From Nocardioides faecalis (GTDB taxonomy: Bacteria; Actinomycetota; Actinomycetes; Propionibacteriales; Nocardioidaceae): a stretch of 64,000 nt of DNA. Made by a program: the position numbers and the translations under genes. The notes under the pieces are model-generated. The model did not search any database, had not been told where the DNA came from, and saw only the letters and a list, made by a program, of their open reading frames with translations. Each line of letters opens with the position of its first letter. Position 1 is the first letter of the stretch. Where the stretch lies: assembly GCF_018388425.1 (NCBI RefSeq), contig NZ_CP074406.1, positions 806,001 through 870,000 on the forward strand. The letters run 5' to 3'. Shown one piece after another: positions 1 to 9,202 of the stretch.

Positions 1-132
1 CCGCTCGGCGGCGGCGAGGTCGAGGTCGGCGCACAGCACGTGGGCGCCGTCGGCGACCAGTGCTCGGACCAGCGCGGCGCCGATCCCGGAGGCACCGCCG
101 GTGACGATCGCGCTCCGGGGCCGGGCGCTCAT
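1..132 (-). CDS. SDR-family oxidoreductase, N-terminal fragment (runs off the window)
   Basis: The first 44 codons of a short-chain dehydrogenase are present; the rest lies left of base 1. The translation opens MSARPRSAIV and then shows the Rossmann glycine motif TGGASGIG at about residues 11-18. An acidic residue at the end of the second strand (CADLD) usually indicates NAD(H) rather than NADP(H) preference. Its ATG overlaps the stop of the upstream SDR gene as ATGA, so the two are probably translated from one message. The substrate cannot be told. Fusion or truncation cannot be judged from this fragment. Confidence 0.8.
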   Translation of the reverse strand, partial: MSARPRSAIVTGGASGIGAALVRALVADGAHVLCADLDLAAAER

Positions 133-881
133 GCGAACGCCTTCTCCACCAGGCCGACGAGGTCGGGGTAGCGGTGCAGGTGGGCGCCGCCGTTGATGTC
201 GAGGGTCTCGCCGGTGATCCAGGCGGCGTCGTCGGAGAGCAGGAACCTGATCGCGGCGGCGATCTCGACCGCCTCCCCGGACCGGCCGAGCGCGGTGTTG
301 GCGACGTACTCCTCGCGCACCCCGGGGATGTCCATCGCCGGCGCCGTCAGCGGGGTGACGACCAGGCCGGGCGCGACGGCGTTGACCCGGATCCCGCGGC
401 CGCCGAGCTCCAGCGCGGTGACCTCGGTGAGGGCGACCAGGCCGGCCTTCGCGGCGCAGTAGGCGGCGAGCCCGGTGCCGGGCTGGCGGGCGTTGAGCGA
501 GGAGAGTGAGACCAGGCTGCCGCCGTCGGCGACGTTCCGCCCGGCGTGCTTGAGCACCAGGAAGGCACCGGTCAGGCACACGTCCACGACGCGCCGCCAC
601 TCGGCGGCGTCGTGGTCGACGACGCGGGCCAGGGTGCTGACGCCTGCGCAGTTCACCACCCCGGTGAAGCCGCCCGGGCGTCCGGCGACCTCGGTGAACA
701 GCGCCTCGACCGAGGCCTCGTCCGTCACGTCGACGCCGACGTCGACCCCTGCGCCCGGGGAGACCGCGGCGCCGGGCAGGTCGGCGACGACGACCTCGTG
801 GCCGGCCGCGCGCAGGACCGAGGCGGTGGCCGCCCCGATCCCGGACGCGCCGCCGATGATCACTGTGATGGGACCGGTCAT
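129..881 (-). CDS. SDR-family NAD(P)-dependent oxidoreductase
   Basis: A complete classical short-chain dehydrogenase/reductase of 250 residues. The cofactor motif GGASGIG is at residues 10-16, NCAG at about 77-80, a catalytic serine in the SLSSLN stretch near 127, and the YCAAK active-site pair at Tyr141/Lys145. The C-terminal ITGETLDINGG segment is typical of the family. I chose the ATG at 879-881 because everything upstream of MTGPITVIIGG in the same frame is antisense shadow of the divergent gene. It is followed by a second SDR overlapping by 4 nt and is divergent from a flavin monooxygenase, which suggests a shared catabolic role on an alcohol or ketone substrate. The substrate is unknown. 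Confidence 0.9.
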   Translation of the reverse strand: MTGPITVIIGGASGIGAATASVLRAAGHEVVVADLPGAAVSPGAGVDVGVDVTDEASVEALFTEVAGRPGGFTGVVNCAGVSTLARVVDHDAAEWRRVVDVCLTGAFLVLKHAGRNVADGGSLVSLSSLNARQPGTGLAAYCAAKAGLVALTEVTALELGGRGIRVNAVAPGLVVTPLTAPAMDIPGVREEYVANTALGRSGEAVEIAAAIRFLLSDDAAWITGETLDINGGAHLHRYPDLVGLVEKAFA

Positions 882-917
882 GGGGGTCGGCTCCAGTCTG
901 ACGCTCGTCGGCGTCCG

Positions 918-946
918 TTGACAGGTGTCAGGTACGGACCTAACGT
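918..946 (+). promoter_or_regulatory. Divergent-region promoter with palindromic operator
   Basis: TTGACA at 918-923, a 17-nt spacer and TAACGT at 941-946 form a plausible -35/-10 pair for the monooxygenase operon. The palindrome TGACAGGTGTCA (919-930) covers the -35, which suits repression by the TetR protein encoded two genes downstream. The binding partner is inferred. Confidence 0.55.
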
Positions 947-1001
947 GATGGCGGTCACATGTCGTTGTCAAGGTCCCGGGTGGGGCCCACGAGGAGCAGT
1001 C

Positions 1002-2366
1002 ATGATCAAGCCCGGCACGTCCACGACCGTCGCGGTGATCGGTGCCGGGATCAGCGGCCTGACGATGAGCAAGATGCTCGACGACTACGGCCTGGACTTC
1101 GTGACCTTCGAGGCCTCCGACCGGGTCGGCGGCAACTGGGCCTTCGAGAACCCCAACGGGCACAGCAGCGCCTACCGCTCGCTGCACATCGACACCTCGA
1201 AGCACCAGCTGTCCTTCAAGGACTACCCGATGCCCGAGGAGTTCCCGGACTTCCCGCACCACACCCAGGTCAAGGCCTACCTCGACGACTACGCCGACAC
1301 CTTCGACATCCGCCGCCGCATCGAGTTCCGCAACCGGGTGCTGCACGCGCGCCGGGTGCCCGTCGCCGACGGCGGCGGCTGGGAGCTGGACACCGAGCGC
1401 ACCGGCACCCGCCGCTTCGACGTGCTCCTCGTGGCCAACGGGCACCACTGGGACCCCCGCTTCGCCGACAAGCCGGGCGAGTTCACCGGCACCACGATGC
1501 ACTCCCACGCCTACGTCGACCCGCGCACGCCGTACGACCTCTCGGACAAGCGGATCCTGATCATCGGGCTCGGCAACAGTGCCGCCGACATCGCGGTGGA
1601 GCTGTCCAGCAAGACGCTGGGGAACGAGGTGGTCATCTCCACCCGCTCGAGCGCCTGGATCGTGCCGAAGTACTTCGCGGGCAAGCCGGCCGACAAGTAC
1701 TACCGGACCTCGCCGTACCTGCCGGTGGCCTGGCAGCGGAAGTTCGTGCAGGTGATGCAGCCGATGACGGCCGGGCGCCCGGAGGACTACGGCCTGCCGA
1801 CGCCCAACCACAAGTTCTTCGAGGCCCACCCGACCCAGTCCGTCGAGCTGCCGCTGCGCCTGGGCTCCGGCGACCTGCGGGCCAAGGGCGACATCGAGCG
1901 GTTCGACGGGCCCCGCGTGCACTTCGCCGACGGCACGGTCGAGGAGTTCGACGTGGTCATCCACGCCACCGGCTACAACATCACCTTCCCGTTCTTCGAC
2001 CCCGAGCTCATCAGCGCGCCGGACAACGAGATCCGCCTCTTCAAGCGGATCTTCAAGCCTGGGATCGACGACCTGGCGTTCGTCGGGTTCGCGCAGGCCA
2101 CGCCCACGCTCTTCCCGTTCGTGGAGTGCCAGACCCGGTTGGTCGCGGCCTGGCTGGCCGGGCGCTACCTGCCGCCGGACGTGGCGGAGATGGAGCGCGT
2201 CATCGACGCCGACCAGCACCGCTACACCGCGCACATGGTGCAGCGCCCTCGCCACACCCAGCAGCTCGACTACTTCCTCTACGAGCACGACCTGCGGGTC
2301 AAGGAGATCCCCGCGGGAGCGACCCGGGCCGAGCGGGCCGGGCGTGCACAGCCGGCCCTGTCGTGA
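1002..2366 (+). CDS. Flavin-containing monooxygenase (NAD(P)/FAD-binding)
   Basis: A 454-residue class B flavoprotein monooxygenase. The FAD-binding GAGISG is at residues 14-19, followed by an E-A-S-D-R-VGGNW segment typical of FMO and Baeyer-Villiger enzymes. An FMO-identifying-like FTGTTMHSHAY lies at about 161-171, and the NADPH-binding GLGNSA at about 189-194. The family uses NADPH and O2 to oxygenate heteroatoms or convert ketones to esters. The ATG at 1002 follows GAGGAG; the frame upstream has no domain content. It heads an operon with a TetR regulator and an alpha/beta hydrolase, each overlapping by 4 nt. A ketone-to-ester-to-hydrolysis route is possible but is inference. Confidence 0.88.
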   Translation: MIKPGTSTTVAVIGAGISGLTMSKMLDDYGLDFVTFEASDRVGGNWAFENPNGHSSAYRSLHIDTSKHQLSFKDYPMPEEFPDFPHHTQVKAYLDDYADTFDIRRRIEFRNRVLHARRVPVADGGGWELDTERTGTRRFDVLLVANGHHWDPRFADKPGEFTGTTMHSHAYVDPRTPYDLSDKRILIIGLGNSAADIAVELSSKTLGNEVVISTRSSAWIVPKYFAGKPADKYYRTSPYLPVAWQRKFVQVMQPMTAGRPEDYGLPTPNHKFFEAHPTQSVELPLRLGSGDLRAKGDIERFDGPRVHFADGTVEEFDVVIHATGYNITFPFFDPELISAPDNEIRLFKRIFKPGIDDLAFVGFAQATPTLFPFVECQTRLVAAWLAGRYLPPDVAEMERVIDADQHRYTAHMVQRPRHTQQLDYFLYEHDLRVKEIPAGATRAERAGRAQPALS

Positions 2367-3001
2367 GCGAGGAGCGCGCCTGGGCGCGGCTGGTCGACCG
2401 GCGCAGCGTCAACCGCGGCGACCTGCGCCGCGCCGCCCTGCTGCACGCCCTCGACGAGCTGCTGCGCACGCAGACCCTGGAGCAGGTCAACGTCGCGGAG
2501 ATCTCGCGGCGCGCCGGGGTGACCCGCTCGGCGTTCTACTTCTACTTCGAGTCCAAGGCCGCCGCGGTGCTCGCCCTGATGGCCGAGCTGTACGACGACG
2601 CCTCGGACGCCACCGACCTGCTGGTCAAGGCCGAGGGTGACCCGCGCACCCGGATCCGCAGCGTCATCACCACGTTGTTCGACGCCGTGGACCGCACGCC
2701 GCACGCCTACCGCGCCCTGCTGCAGGCGCGGGCGAGCAGCCCCGGCGTGCACGAGCTGTGGGACGCCGGCCGAGCCGAGTTCGCCGCGATGGTCGCGGAC
2801 ATGATCGACCGCGAGCGGGCCGGGGCCCGCGCCGTGCCCGGCCCCGCGGCGTCCGCGCTCGCGGCCGTGCTGCTCGACCTCAACGACCACGCCCTCGAGC
2901 GGCACGCCCTCGGGGCGGGCCCGCCGCGCGAGGCGCACATCGACGCCATGACCCACATCTGGATGCAGAGCATCTACGCCACCGACGGGAGCACCGCATG
3001 A
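2363..3001 (+). CDS. TetR-family transcriptional regulator
   Basis: A 212-residue protein with an N-terminal TetR helix-turn-helix: VNVAEISRRAGVTRSAFYFY followed by F-E-S-K at about residues 43-66. The remainder is an alpha-helical ligand-binding region of the usual size. The GTG start (2363) overlaps the monooxygenase stop as GTGA, and its own stop overlaps the hydrolase start, so it is co-transcribed with the enzymes. It is the natural candidate to bind the palindrome at 919-930. The inducer is unknown, presumably the monooxygenase substrate or product. Confidence 0.9.
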   Translation: MSEERAWARLVDRRSVNRGDLRRAALLHALDELLRTQTLEQVNVAEISRRAGVTRSAFYFYFESKAAAVLALMAELYDDASDATDLLVKAEGDPRTRIRSVITTLFDAVDRTPHAYRALLQARASSPGVHELWDAGRAEFAAMVADMIDRERAGARAVPGPAASALAAVLLDLNDHALERHALGAGPPREAHIDAMTHIWMQSIYATDGSTA

Positions 3002-4050
3002 ACGCAGCGAGCACGACGTCCGAGACCTTCCACTTCACGTCCGCAGGAGTGCGCTGCGCGGCCACGCACGTCGCCCCGGCCGGTGCGACCGGTGCGAGCG
3101 AGGGTCCCGGCGGCCGGCGCGTGCTGCGCCCGGTCGTCGTGCTCGCCCACGGTCTCGCGGGCACGCAGGACGCCGGGATGATGCCCTTCGCCGAGGCGTT
3201 CGCCGCGGCAGGGCTGCACGCGGTCACCTTCGACTACCGCGGCTTCGGCGCCAGCGAGGGCAGTCCGCGCCAGAGCGTCTCCCTGGCCGGGCAGATCGCC
3301 GACCTGCACGCCGTGATCGAGGCCGCCAAGCGCCGCGACGGCGTGGACCCCGAGCAGGTGGTGCTGTGGGGCATCTCGCTCGGTGGCGGCCACGTCGTCT
3401 CCGTCGCGGCCGAGCGTGACGACGTCGCGGCGGTGATCTCCGCCGTGCCGCTGGTCGACGGCCTGGCCGCGGCGGCCCTGGCCGCGCGCGAGCACACGCC
3501 GGCGCAGCTGCTCGCCTCCACCGGCCGCGGCGTGCTCAGCGCCGTACGACGTCGCGCGGGCCGGGGGCCGGCGATGATCCCGGTGGTGGCGCGCCCCGGT
3601 GAGGTGGGCGCGCTGACCCAGCCCGGCGCACTGGAGGACTACCTGGCGATCGCCGGACCGACGTGGCGCAACGAGGTGGCCGCCGACGTGGTGATGGAGC
3701 TGGGCACCCGGGCGCCGGCGAAGGCGGCGCACTCGCTGCGGGTGCCGTGGCTGGTGCAGGTGGCCGACTTCGACCGCAGCGCCCCACCGCACGCGGCGAT
3801 GAAGGCGGCGGGCGCGGGGCGGGCCGAGGTCCGGCACTACCCGGGCGGCCACTTCGACCTGTTCGCGGGCAAGCCGTGTCACGAGCGGGCGGTCGCGCAC
3901 GCCGTGCTGTTCCTGCGCCGCCACCTCGACGTGCCGGCTCCGGTCGAGCCGGGGGAGCCGGCCGAGGTGGCCGAGGTGGCCGAGGTGGCCGAGGGCTCCG
4001 GGCCGGCCGGCGCGACCGGCCCGGAGCAGGTCGGCTACGCGACCCGGTAG
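2998..4050 (+). CDS. Alpha/beta hydrolase
   Basis: A 350-residue alpha/beta-hydrolase-fold protein. HGLAG at about 51-55 would form the oxyanion hole, the nucleophile elbow GISLGG places the catalytic serine near 127, and V-A-D-F-D and P-G-G-H-F-D-L later in the chain fit the acid and histidine. The tail carries a short AEV repeat and is disordered-looking, unlike the rest. ATGA overlap with the TetR stop couples translation. It could cleave an ester made by the upstream monooxygenase. Its 3' end runs 16 nt into the convergent heme oxygenase gene. Confidence 0.85.
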   Translation: MNAASTTSETFHFTSAGVRCAATHVAPAGATGASEGPGGRRVLRPVVVLAHGLAGTQDAGMMPFAEAFAAAGLHAVTFDYRGFGASEGSPRQSVSLAGQIADLHAVIEAAKRRDGVDPEQVVLWGISLGGGHVVSVAAERDDVAAVISAVPLVDGLAAAALAAREHTPAQLLASTGRGVLSAVRRRAGRGPAMIPVVARPGEVGALTQPGALEDYLAIAGPTWRNEVAADVVMELGTRAPAKAAHSLRVPWLVQVADFDRSAPPHAAMKAAGAGRAEVRHYPGGHFDLFAGKPCHERAVAHAVLFLRRHLDVPAPVEPGEPAEVAEVAEVAEGSGPAGATGPEQVGYATR

Positions 4051-4712
4051 GCCTCGATGTTGCGGCCGAGCTCGTCGAAGACGCCCTGGTTGAGGGCGAA
4101 GACGTCCTTGACCTCGGCGACGACGCGGGCGGTCTCCTCGGGGGTCAGCTCGATGCTGTCGAGGTTGGCCCGGTAGGTGTCCTTGTAGACCTTCGGCTTC
4201 TCGATGGCCTCGAAGGTGTAGAACGCCACGCCCTCGCCGTCGGCGAGGCCGAAGGTGCGCTGCAGGACGCGGCCGATGGCCTGGCCGCCCGACAGGTCGC
4301 CGAGGTAGCGGGTGTAGTGGTGGGCGAGCAGCAGGCCGCCCCAGGCGCCGGCCGCCTTGATCCGCTCCACGTAGGCGGTGACGGCGGGGGAGTCGATGCT
4401 CTCCGGGTCCACGCCGGGCGCCCAGTGCGCGAGGTCGGCGTCGATCGCCGCGACCCGGTCCAGCGCCGGGTCGTGCACGGCGGCGACGATCGGGTCGCCT
4501 GCGTGGGCGCGCAGGGTCTCCTCGAGGGCGCCGTACACCCGGCGCAGCCGGAGCAGGAGGTCCGCGTAGCCGGCGGCGACGAGCTTGCCGTCGAGCAGCT
4601 CGGACATGTACGTCGAGCCCTCCGCGGCCTGGTGCTCCGACATGGAGCCCTCGCGCATGGCGCGCGAGAGCGGGACGACGTCGGTGGCGGCGTTCGGGGC
4701 AAGTGTGGTCAC
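4035..4712 (-). CDS. hmuO: Biliverdin-producing heme oxygenase
   Basis: A 225-residue protein matching the HmuO heme oxygenase family. It opens heme with O2 and reductant to biliverdin, CO and Fe2+. The proximal iron ligand is His27 in SEHQAAE, and the glycine-rich distal helix YLGDLSGGQAIGR is intact. A well-formed AGGAG ribosome site precedes the GTG start at 4712. It is transcribed away from the hmuTUV importer, and the shared upstream region carries an iron box and tandem inverted repeats, so both arms are probably induced by iron limitation and perhaps by heme. Cytoplasmic; no signal peptide. Confidence 0.95.
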   Translation of the reverse strand: MTTLAPNAATDVVPLSRAMREGSMSEHQAAEGSTYMSELLDGKLVAAGYADLLLRLRRVYGALEETLRAHAGDPIVAAVHDPALDRVAAIDADLAHWAPGVDPESIDSPAVTAYVERIKAAGAWGGLLLAHHYTRYLGDLSGGQAIGRVLQRTFGLADGEGVAFYTFEAIEKPKVYKDTYRANLDSIELTPEETARVVAEVKDVFALNQGVFDELGRNIEAYRVA

Positions 4713-4753
4713 GGGGACTCCTGCGGCTGGAGGGGGTGGGGCCCGAGAGATGT

Positions 4754-4788
4754 TGACACATTGTCAGCAAGTTTGTGACAACCTGTCA
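4754..4788. promoter_or_regulatory. Two tandem inverted repeats TGACA-N3-TGTCA
   Basis: Perfect inverted repeats TGACA-CAT-TGTCA (4754-4766) and TGACA-ACC-TGTCA (4776-4788) start 22 bp apart, about two helical turns. They lie in the 209-bp divergent region between hmuO and hmuT. Outward-facing TTGACA hexamers occur on both strands. The layout looks like a pair of dimer sites for a regulator other than DtxR/IdeR. Confidence 0.6.
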
Positions 4789-4797
4789 AGAAGAAGC

Positions 4798-4816
4798 CGA
4801 GGATAGGCTTGCCTAA
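4798..4816. promoter_or_regulatory. DtxR/IdeR-like iron box
   Basis: The 19-mer CGAGGATAGGCTTGCCTAA matches the DtxR/IdeR consensus TTAGGTTAGSCTAACCTAA at about 14 of 19 positions, including intact TAGGC and GCCTAA parts. It sits on the hmuT side, next to the tandem repeats. Iron-dependent repression is the established role of such boxes; binding here is inferred. Confidence 0.6.
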
Positions 4817-4921
4817 GTAGATCTGTGCTACGTTGCCGCTGCCGGTCTCGGGGCCCGGCGCACACCTCTGGCGACACGCCTGGTTCGGCGTGAGCCCTGT
4901 CCACACAGGAGCGAGTCACCC

Positions 4922-6037
4922 ATGCCCTTCCTCCCGGCCCGCAGGACGCGCGTGCTCCCCGCGGTCGTCGCCCTCCTGGTCCTCGCGCTGGCGGGGTGCG
5001 GCCTGTCGTCGCCGGCCGGGTCGGCGAAGGACGAGCGGCCCTCCGGTGCCGCCGCACCCGACCTCGCCGACGTGAAGCCGCTGGCGGACCCCCGGGCGTG
5101 GACCGGAGCCTCGAGCGCCGTCGTCGGCGACACCGAGGTCGACCCCGTCGCGGACCCCACTCCCGAGCTGCCCGTCACCGTCACCGACAACCAGGGCACG
5201 AAGGTCACCGTCCGGGACGCCAGCCGGATCCTGGCCCTCGACGTCTACGGCACCCTGGCCCGCACCGTGTTCGAGCTCGGCCTCGGCAAGAACGTCGTCG
5301 GCCGGGACACCACCACGCGGTTCGCCGAGGCGGACGACCTCCCGCTGGTCACCCAGAACGGGCACGACCTGTCCGCTGAGTCGATCCTCGAGCTCGACCC
5401 GACCGTGATCCTCACCGACACCTCGCTCGGCCCCTGGGACGTGATCCTGCAGATGCGCGAGATCGGCATCCCCGTCGTGGTCCTCGACTCGCGCCGCGGG
5501 CTGCGCAACGTCGACGCCCTGATCACCGACGTCGCGCAGGCGCTCGGCGTGCCGAAGGCCGGGAAGGCGTTGGCGAAGCGGACCGCCGACGAGGTCGAGA
5601 AGGTGCGTGCGGTCCTCGAGCGGGTCGCCCCCGACAAGGTGAGCGACCAGCTGCGCGCCGTCTTCCTCTACGTGCGCGGCCAGGCCGGCGTCTACTACAT
5701 GTTCGGCGCGGACTCCGGCGCCGAGGGGCTGATCGACGCCCTCGGGCTGTACGACGTCGCCGAGGAGATCGACTGGAACGGCATGAAGCCGGTCACCGAC
5801 GAGGCGATCATCGCCGCCCAGCCCGACGTGGTGCTGATGATGACCGGCGGCCTGGACTCCGCCGGCGGGGTGAAGGGCCTGCTCGAACGCCTGCCCGCCC
5901 TGGCCAACACCCCGGCCGGCGAGCGCGAGCGCTTCGTGGACATGGAGGACTCCCAGATCCTCGGCTTCGGCCCGCTGACCGCCGACGTGCTCAACGCCCT
6001 CGGCGTCGCCGTCTACGCACCGGACGCGCTGTCATGA
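4922..6037 (+). CDS. hmuT: Heme ABC transporter substrate-binding lipoprotein
   Basis: A 371-residue lipoprotein with a basic N-terminus, a hydrophobic stretch and the lipobox LALAGC, with acylated Cys26. The mature part is a periplasmic-binding (TroA/BtuF type) fold: N-D-A-S-R-ILALDVYGTLARTVFELG followed by N-V-V-G-R-D, as in HmuT proteins. It would hold heme at the outer membrane face and deliver it to HmuU. The ATG follows an AGGAG site. The gene ends in an ATGA overlap with hmuU. Iron-siderophore binding is the main alternative, but heme oxygenase next door and HtaA-like partners favour heme. Confidence 0.92.
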   Translation: MPFLPARRTRVLPAVVALLVLALAGCGLSSPAGSAKDERPSGAAAPDLADVKPLADPRAWTGASSAVVGDTEVDPVADPTPELPVTVTDNQGTKVTVRDASRILALDVYGTLARTVFELGLGKNVVGRDTTTRFAEADDLPLVTQNGHDLSAESILELDPTVILTDTSLGPWDVILQMREIGIPVVVLDSRRGLRNVDALITDVAQALGVPKAGKALAKRTADEVEKVRAVLERVAPDKVSDQLRAVFLYVRGQAGVYYMFGADSGAEGLIDALGLYDVAEEIDWNGMKPVTDEAIIAAQPDVVLMMTGGLDSAGGVKGLLERLPALANTPAGERERFVDMEDSQILGFGPLTADVLNALGVAVYAPDALS

Positions 6038-7178
6038 CCGTGGCTCCGTCCAACCCGGCTCCCGGCCCCGCCGCTCCCGGTCCCGCGCGACCCGGCCGCG
6101 GTGCGCCGCGGCGTGCCGGGGCCCCGGCGCAGGCGGGATGGCGCGGCAGCCTGGGAAACCGCGTCGGCCTGATCGGTGTGCTCACCGTCGGCCTCGTGGT
6201 GGCGCTGGTGCTGGGTGCCGGGCAGGGACAGATGCAGATCCCCGCCTCCGAGGTGCTCGGCTCGATCCTGCACCGCCTCGGCCTCGACATCGGTCCGCTG
6301 CCCAGCCACCCCCGTGGCGAGGGCACCCTGTGGGAGGTCCGCTTCCCGCGGGTCGTGCTCGCCGCCCTCGTCGGAGCCTGCCTGGCCACCGCCGGCGCGG
6401 TGATGCAGGGCGTGTTCGGCAACCCGCTCGCCGAGCCCGGCGTGGTCGGTGTCGCCTCCGGCGCCTCGGTCGCTGCCGGCGCGGTCATCGTCTTCCAGAT
6501 CTCCTTCCTCGGCTCCTGGACCATCGCCTTCGCGGCGTTCCTCGGCGGCCTCGTCGCCACCACGCTGGTGTACCTGCTGTCGCGGGCCGGCGGCCGGACC
6601 GAGGTCGTCACCCTCGTGCTCACCGGCGTCGCGATGAACGCGATGACCAGCGCCGCGCTGGCGTTCCTGATGTTCCTCGGCGACCAGCAGGCCCGCGAGG
6701 AGATCGTGTTCTGGACGCTGGGCAGTCTCAACGGCACCCGCTGGGAGGCCGTGACCGTGGTCGCGCCGCTCGCCGTCGTCGGGATCGTCGCCGCGCTGCT
6801 GCTGGCCCGCCCGCTCGACCTGCTGTCCCTGGGCGATCGCGCCGCCTTCCACGTCGGTATCGACGTCGAGCGGCTGCGGATGGTCGCCATCGTCGTGGTC
6901 GCCGTGCTCACCGCCGCCGCCGTCGCCTTCGCCGGCACGATCGCCTTCGTCGGTCTGGTCGTGCCGCACCTGATCCGGATGATCGCCGGGCCCGGCCACC
7001 GGTTGCTCATCCCGGCCAGCGCCCTGGGCGGCGCCGTGCTGCTCACCTTCGCCGACCTGTGGGCCCGCACCGCCATCGACAACGCCGACCTGCCGATCGG
7101 GATGCTCACCGCGCTCGTCGGCGGACCGTTCTTCTTCTGGCTCATCCGCCGCTCGCGGCGCACCGCGGGAGGCTGGGC

Positions 7179-7182
<4 letters not shown>
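6034..7182 (+). CDS. hmuU: Heme ABC transporter permease (FecCD family)
   Basis: A 382-residue polytopic membrane protein of the FecCD/BtuC permease family with about ten predicted membrane segments. The late motif GLVVPHLIRM, followed by GPGHR, is the family's coupling signature. The proline/alanine-rich first 40 residues are cytosolic and not part of the fold. It forms the membrane channel with HmuV as ATPase and HmuT as receptor. ATGA overlaps on both sides show a tight operon. Confidence 0.93.
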
Positions 7183-8008
<826 letters not shown>

Positions 8009-8012
<4 letters not shown>

Positions 8013-9202
8013 ACCGGATCATGCGAGCCCGCCGCGTTCGGGTCCGAGGTGGGCGAGGCCGCCGCGGCCTGGTCGCCCTGGCGACCGGGCTCGTCCTGGC
8101 CGCCGTGCCGGCGCTGGCCGGCCCCCTGCCGGCCGCCCAGGCCGCGGCGCGGGTGAGCATCGCCAACGACCAGGGCAGCGCCGCGATCGACCCGACCTAC
8201 AGCACCCGGCTGAAGGTCACCGGCCGCGGCTTCCAGTCGATCCGCAGCGGCCACGGCGGCATCTACGTCTTCTTCGGCACCGTCTCTGGCCAGTGGCGCC
8301 CCAGCAAGGGCGGCTCCACCGGCGAGAACTACTTCTACGTGCCCGACAACGAGTCCAAGGACAACGCCGGGCACCAGAGCTACGTCGCGTTCCCGGGCTC
8401 CGACACCGCGGCGTCGGCCAACGGCGGCGTCGTGTCCGCCGACGGCCGCTGGTCGGCCACCGTCACCGTGCCCGGCGCCACGTTCAAGGCCGTGGACCGC
8501 AAGGGACGGGTGCGCACCGTCGACTGCCGCAAGGTCACCTGCGGGATCATCACCGTCGGTGCCCACGGCGTCGCCAACTCCGCCAACGAGACCTTCACCC
8601 CCGTCGCGGTCAAGGACCTGTACGGCGGCAAGCAGCCCCCCGGCGGAGGCTCCACCGCGCCGAGCGCCACGGCGACGCAGGACTCGGGCACGGCCACCGC
8701 GCAGCCCGATGCCGGCGACGCCACCGGCGACGGTGCGTCCCCGGACGCCACCGGCGAGGTGCCCGCCGCCGGCAAGCCCGTGCTGAGCGTCGACCGCACC
8801 TCGGCGGTCGCCGGCCGCGTGCTCTCCTTCACCGCCCGCGGGTTGCCGGCGGGGGCACAGGTCTCCGCCGTGCTCGACGACGGCGTGGCCGCCGCCGGGC
8901 CGTTCCTGGTCAGCGCCCAGGGCCAGGTCACCGGTGTGCTCACCCTGCCCCTGGACCTCGGCAGCGGCACCCACGAGCTGCGGCTCTTCGGCCTCGCCGG
9001 CGAGGACGCGCCCCTGGTGCGCTTCGCCGTCGCCCCGGCCGACGACACCACGCCGGTCGCGGCGCAGACCGAAGCCGCGGAGGAGACCGACGTCGACGGG
9101 CTCGGCATCTGGTTCTTCCTGGCCGCCGGGCTGATCCTGCTCGCCGCGGTGCTGCGGCTGGTCCTGCTCGCCCGCCGCCCGAAGGCCGCCGATGCTGCCT
9201 AG
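8009..9202 (+). CDS. Membrane-anchored exported protein of the heme locus
   Basis: A 397-residue exported protein: a twin-arginine-containing basic N-terminus and hydrophobic segment ending near PAAQAAA (signal peptide), then a beta-rich domain at about 45-210 with LKVTGRGF and GIYVFFG motifs and a Cys-x4-Cys pair (CRKVTC). A Ser/Thr/Ala/Gly-rich linker follows, then a second Ig-like part, a transmembrane helix near the C-terminus and an RRP tail. No LPxTG motif. I do not see an HtaA domain here, unlike the next two genes. The ATGA overlap with hmuV strongly implies a role in heme capture or relay at the cell surface. The domain recurs in the third exported protein (10647-12086). Confidence 0.8.

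Noticed and set aside
882..2288. Long minus-strand open frame continuing upstream of the SDR gene, opposite the monooxygenase
   Set aside because: It is antisense to a clear FMO; the translation is low-complexity Val/Gly/Arg/His with no motif. High GC makes such shadows common.
4713..4921. Riboswitch in the hmuO/hmuT divergent region
   Set aside because: The visible structure is explained by protein-type inverted repeats and an iron box; no conserved aptamer core is visible.
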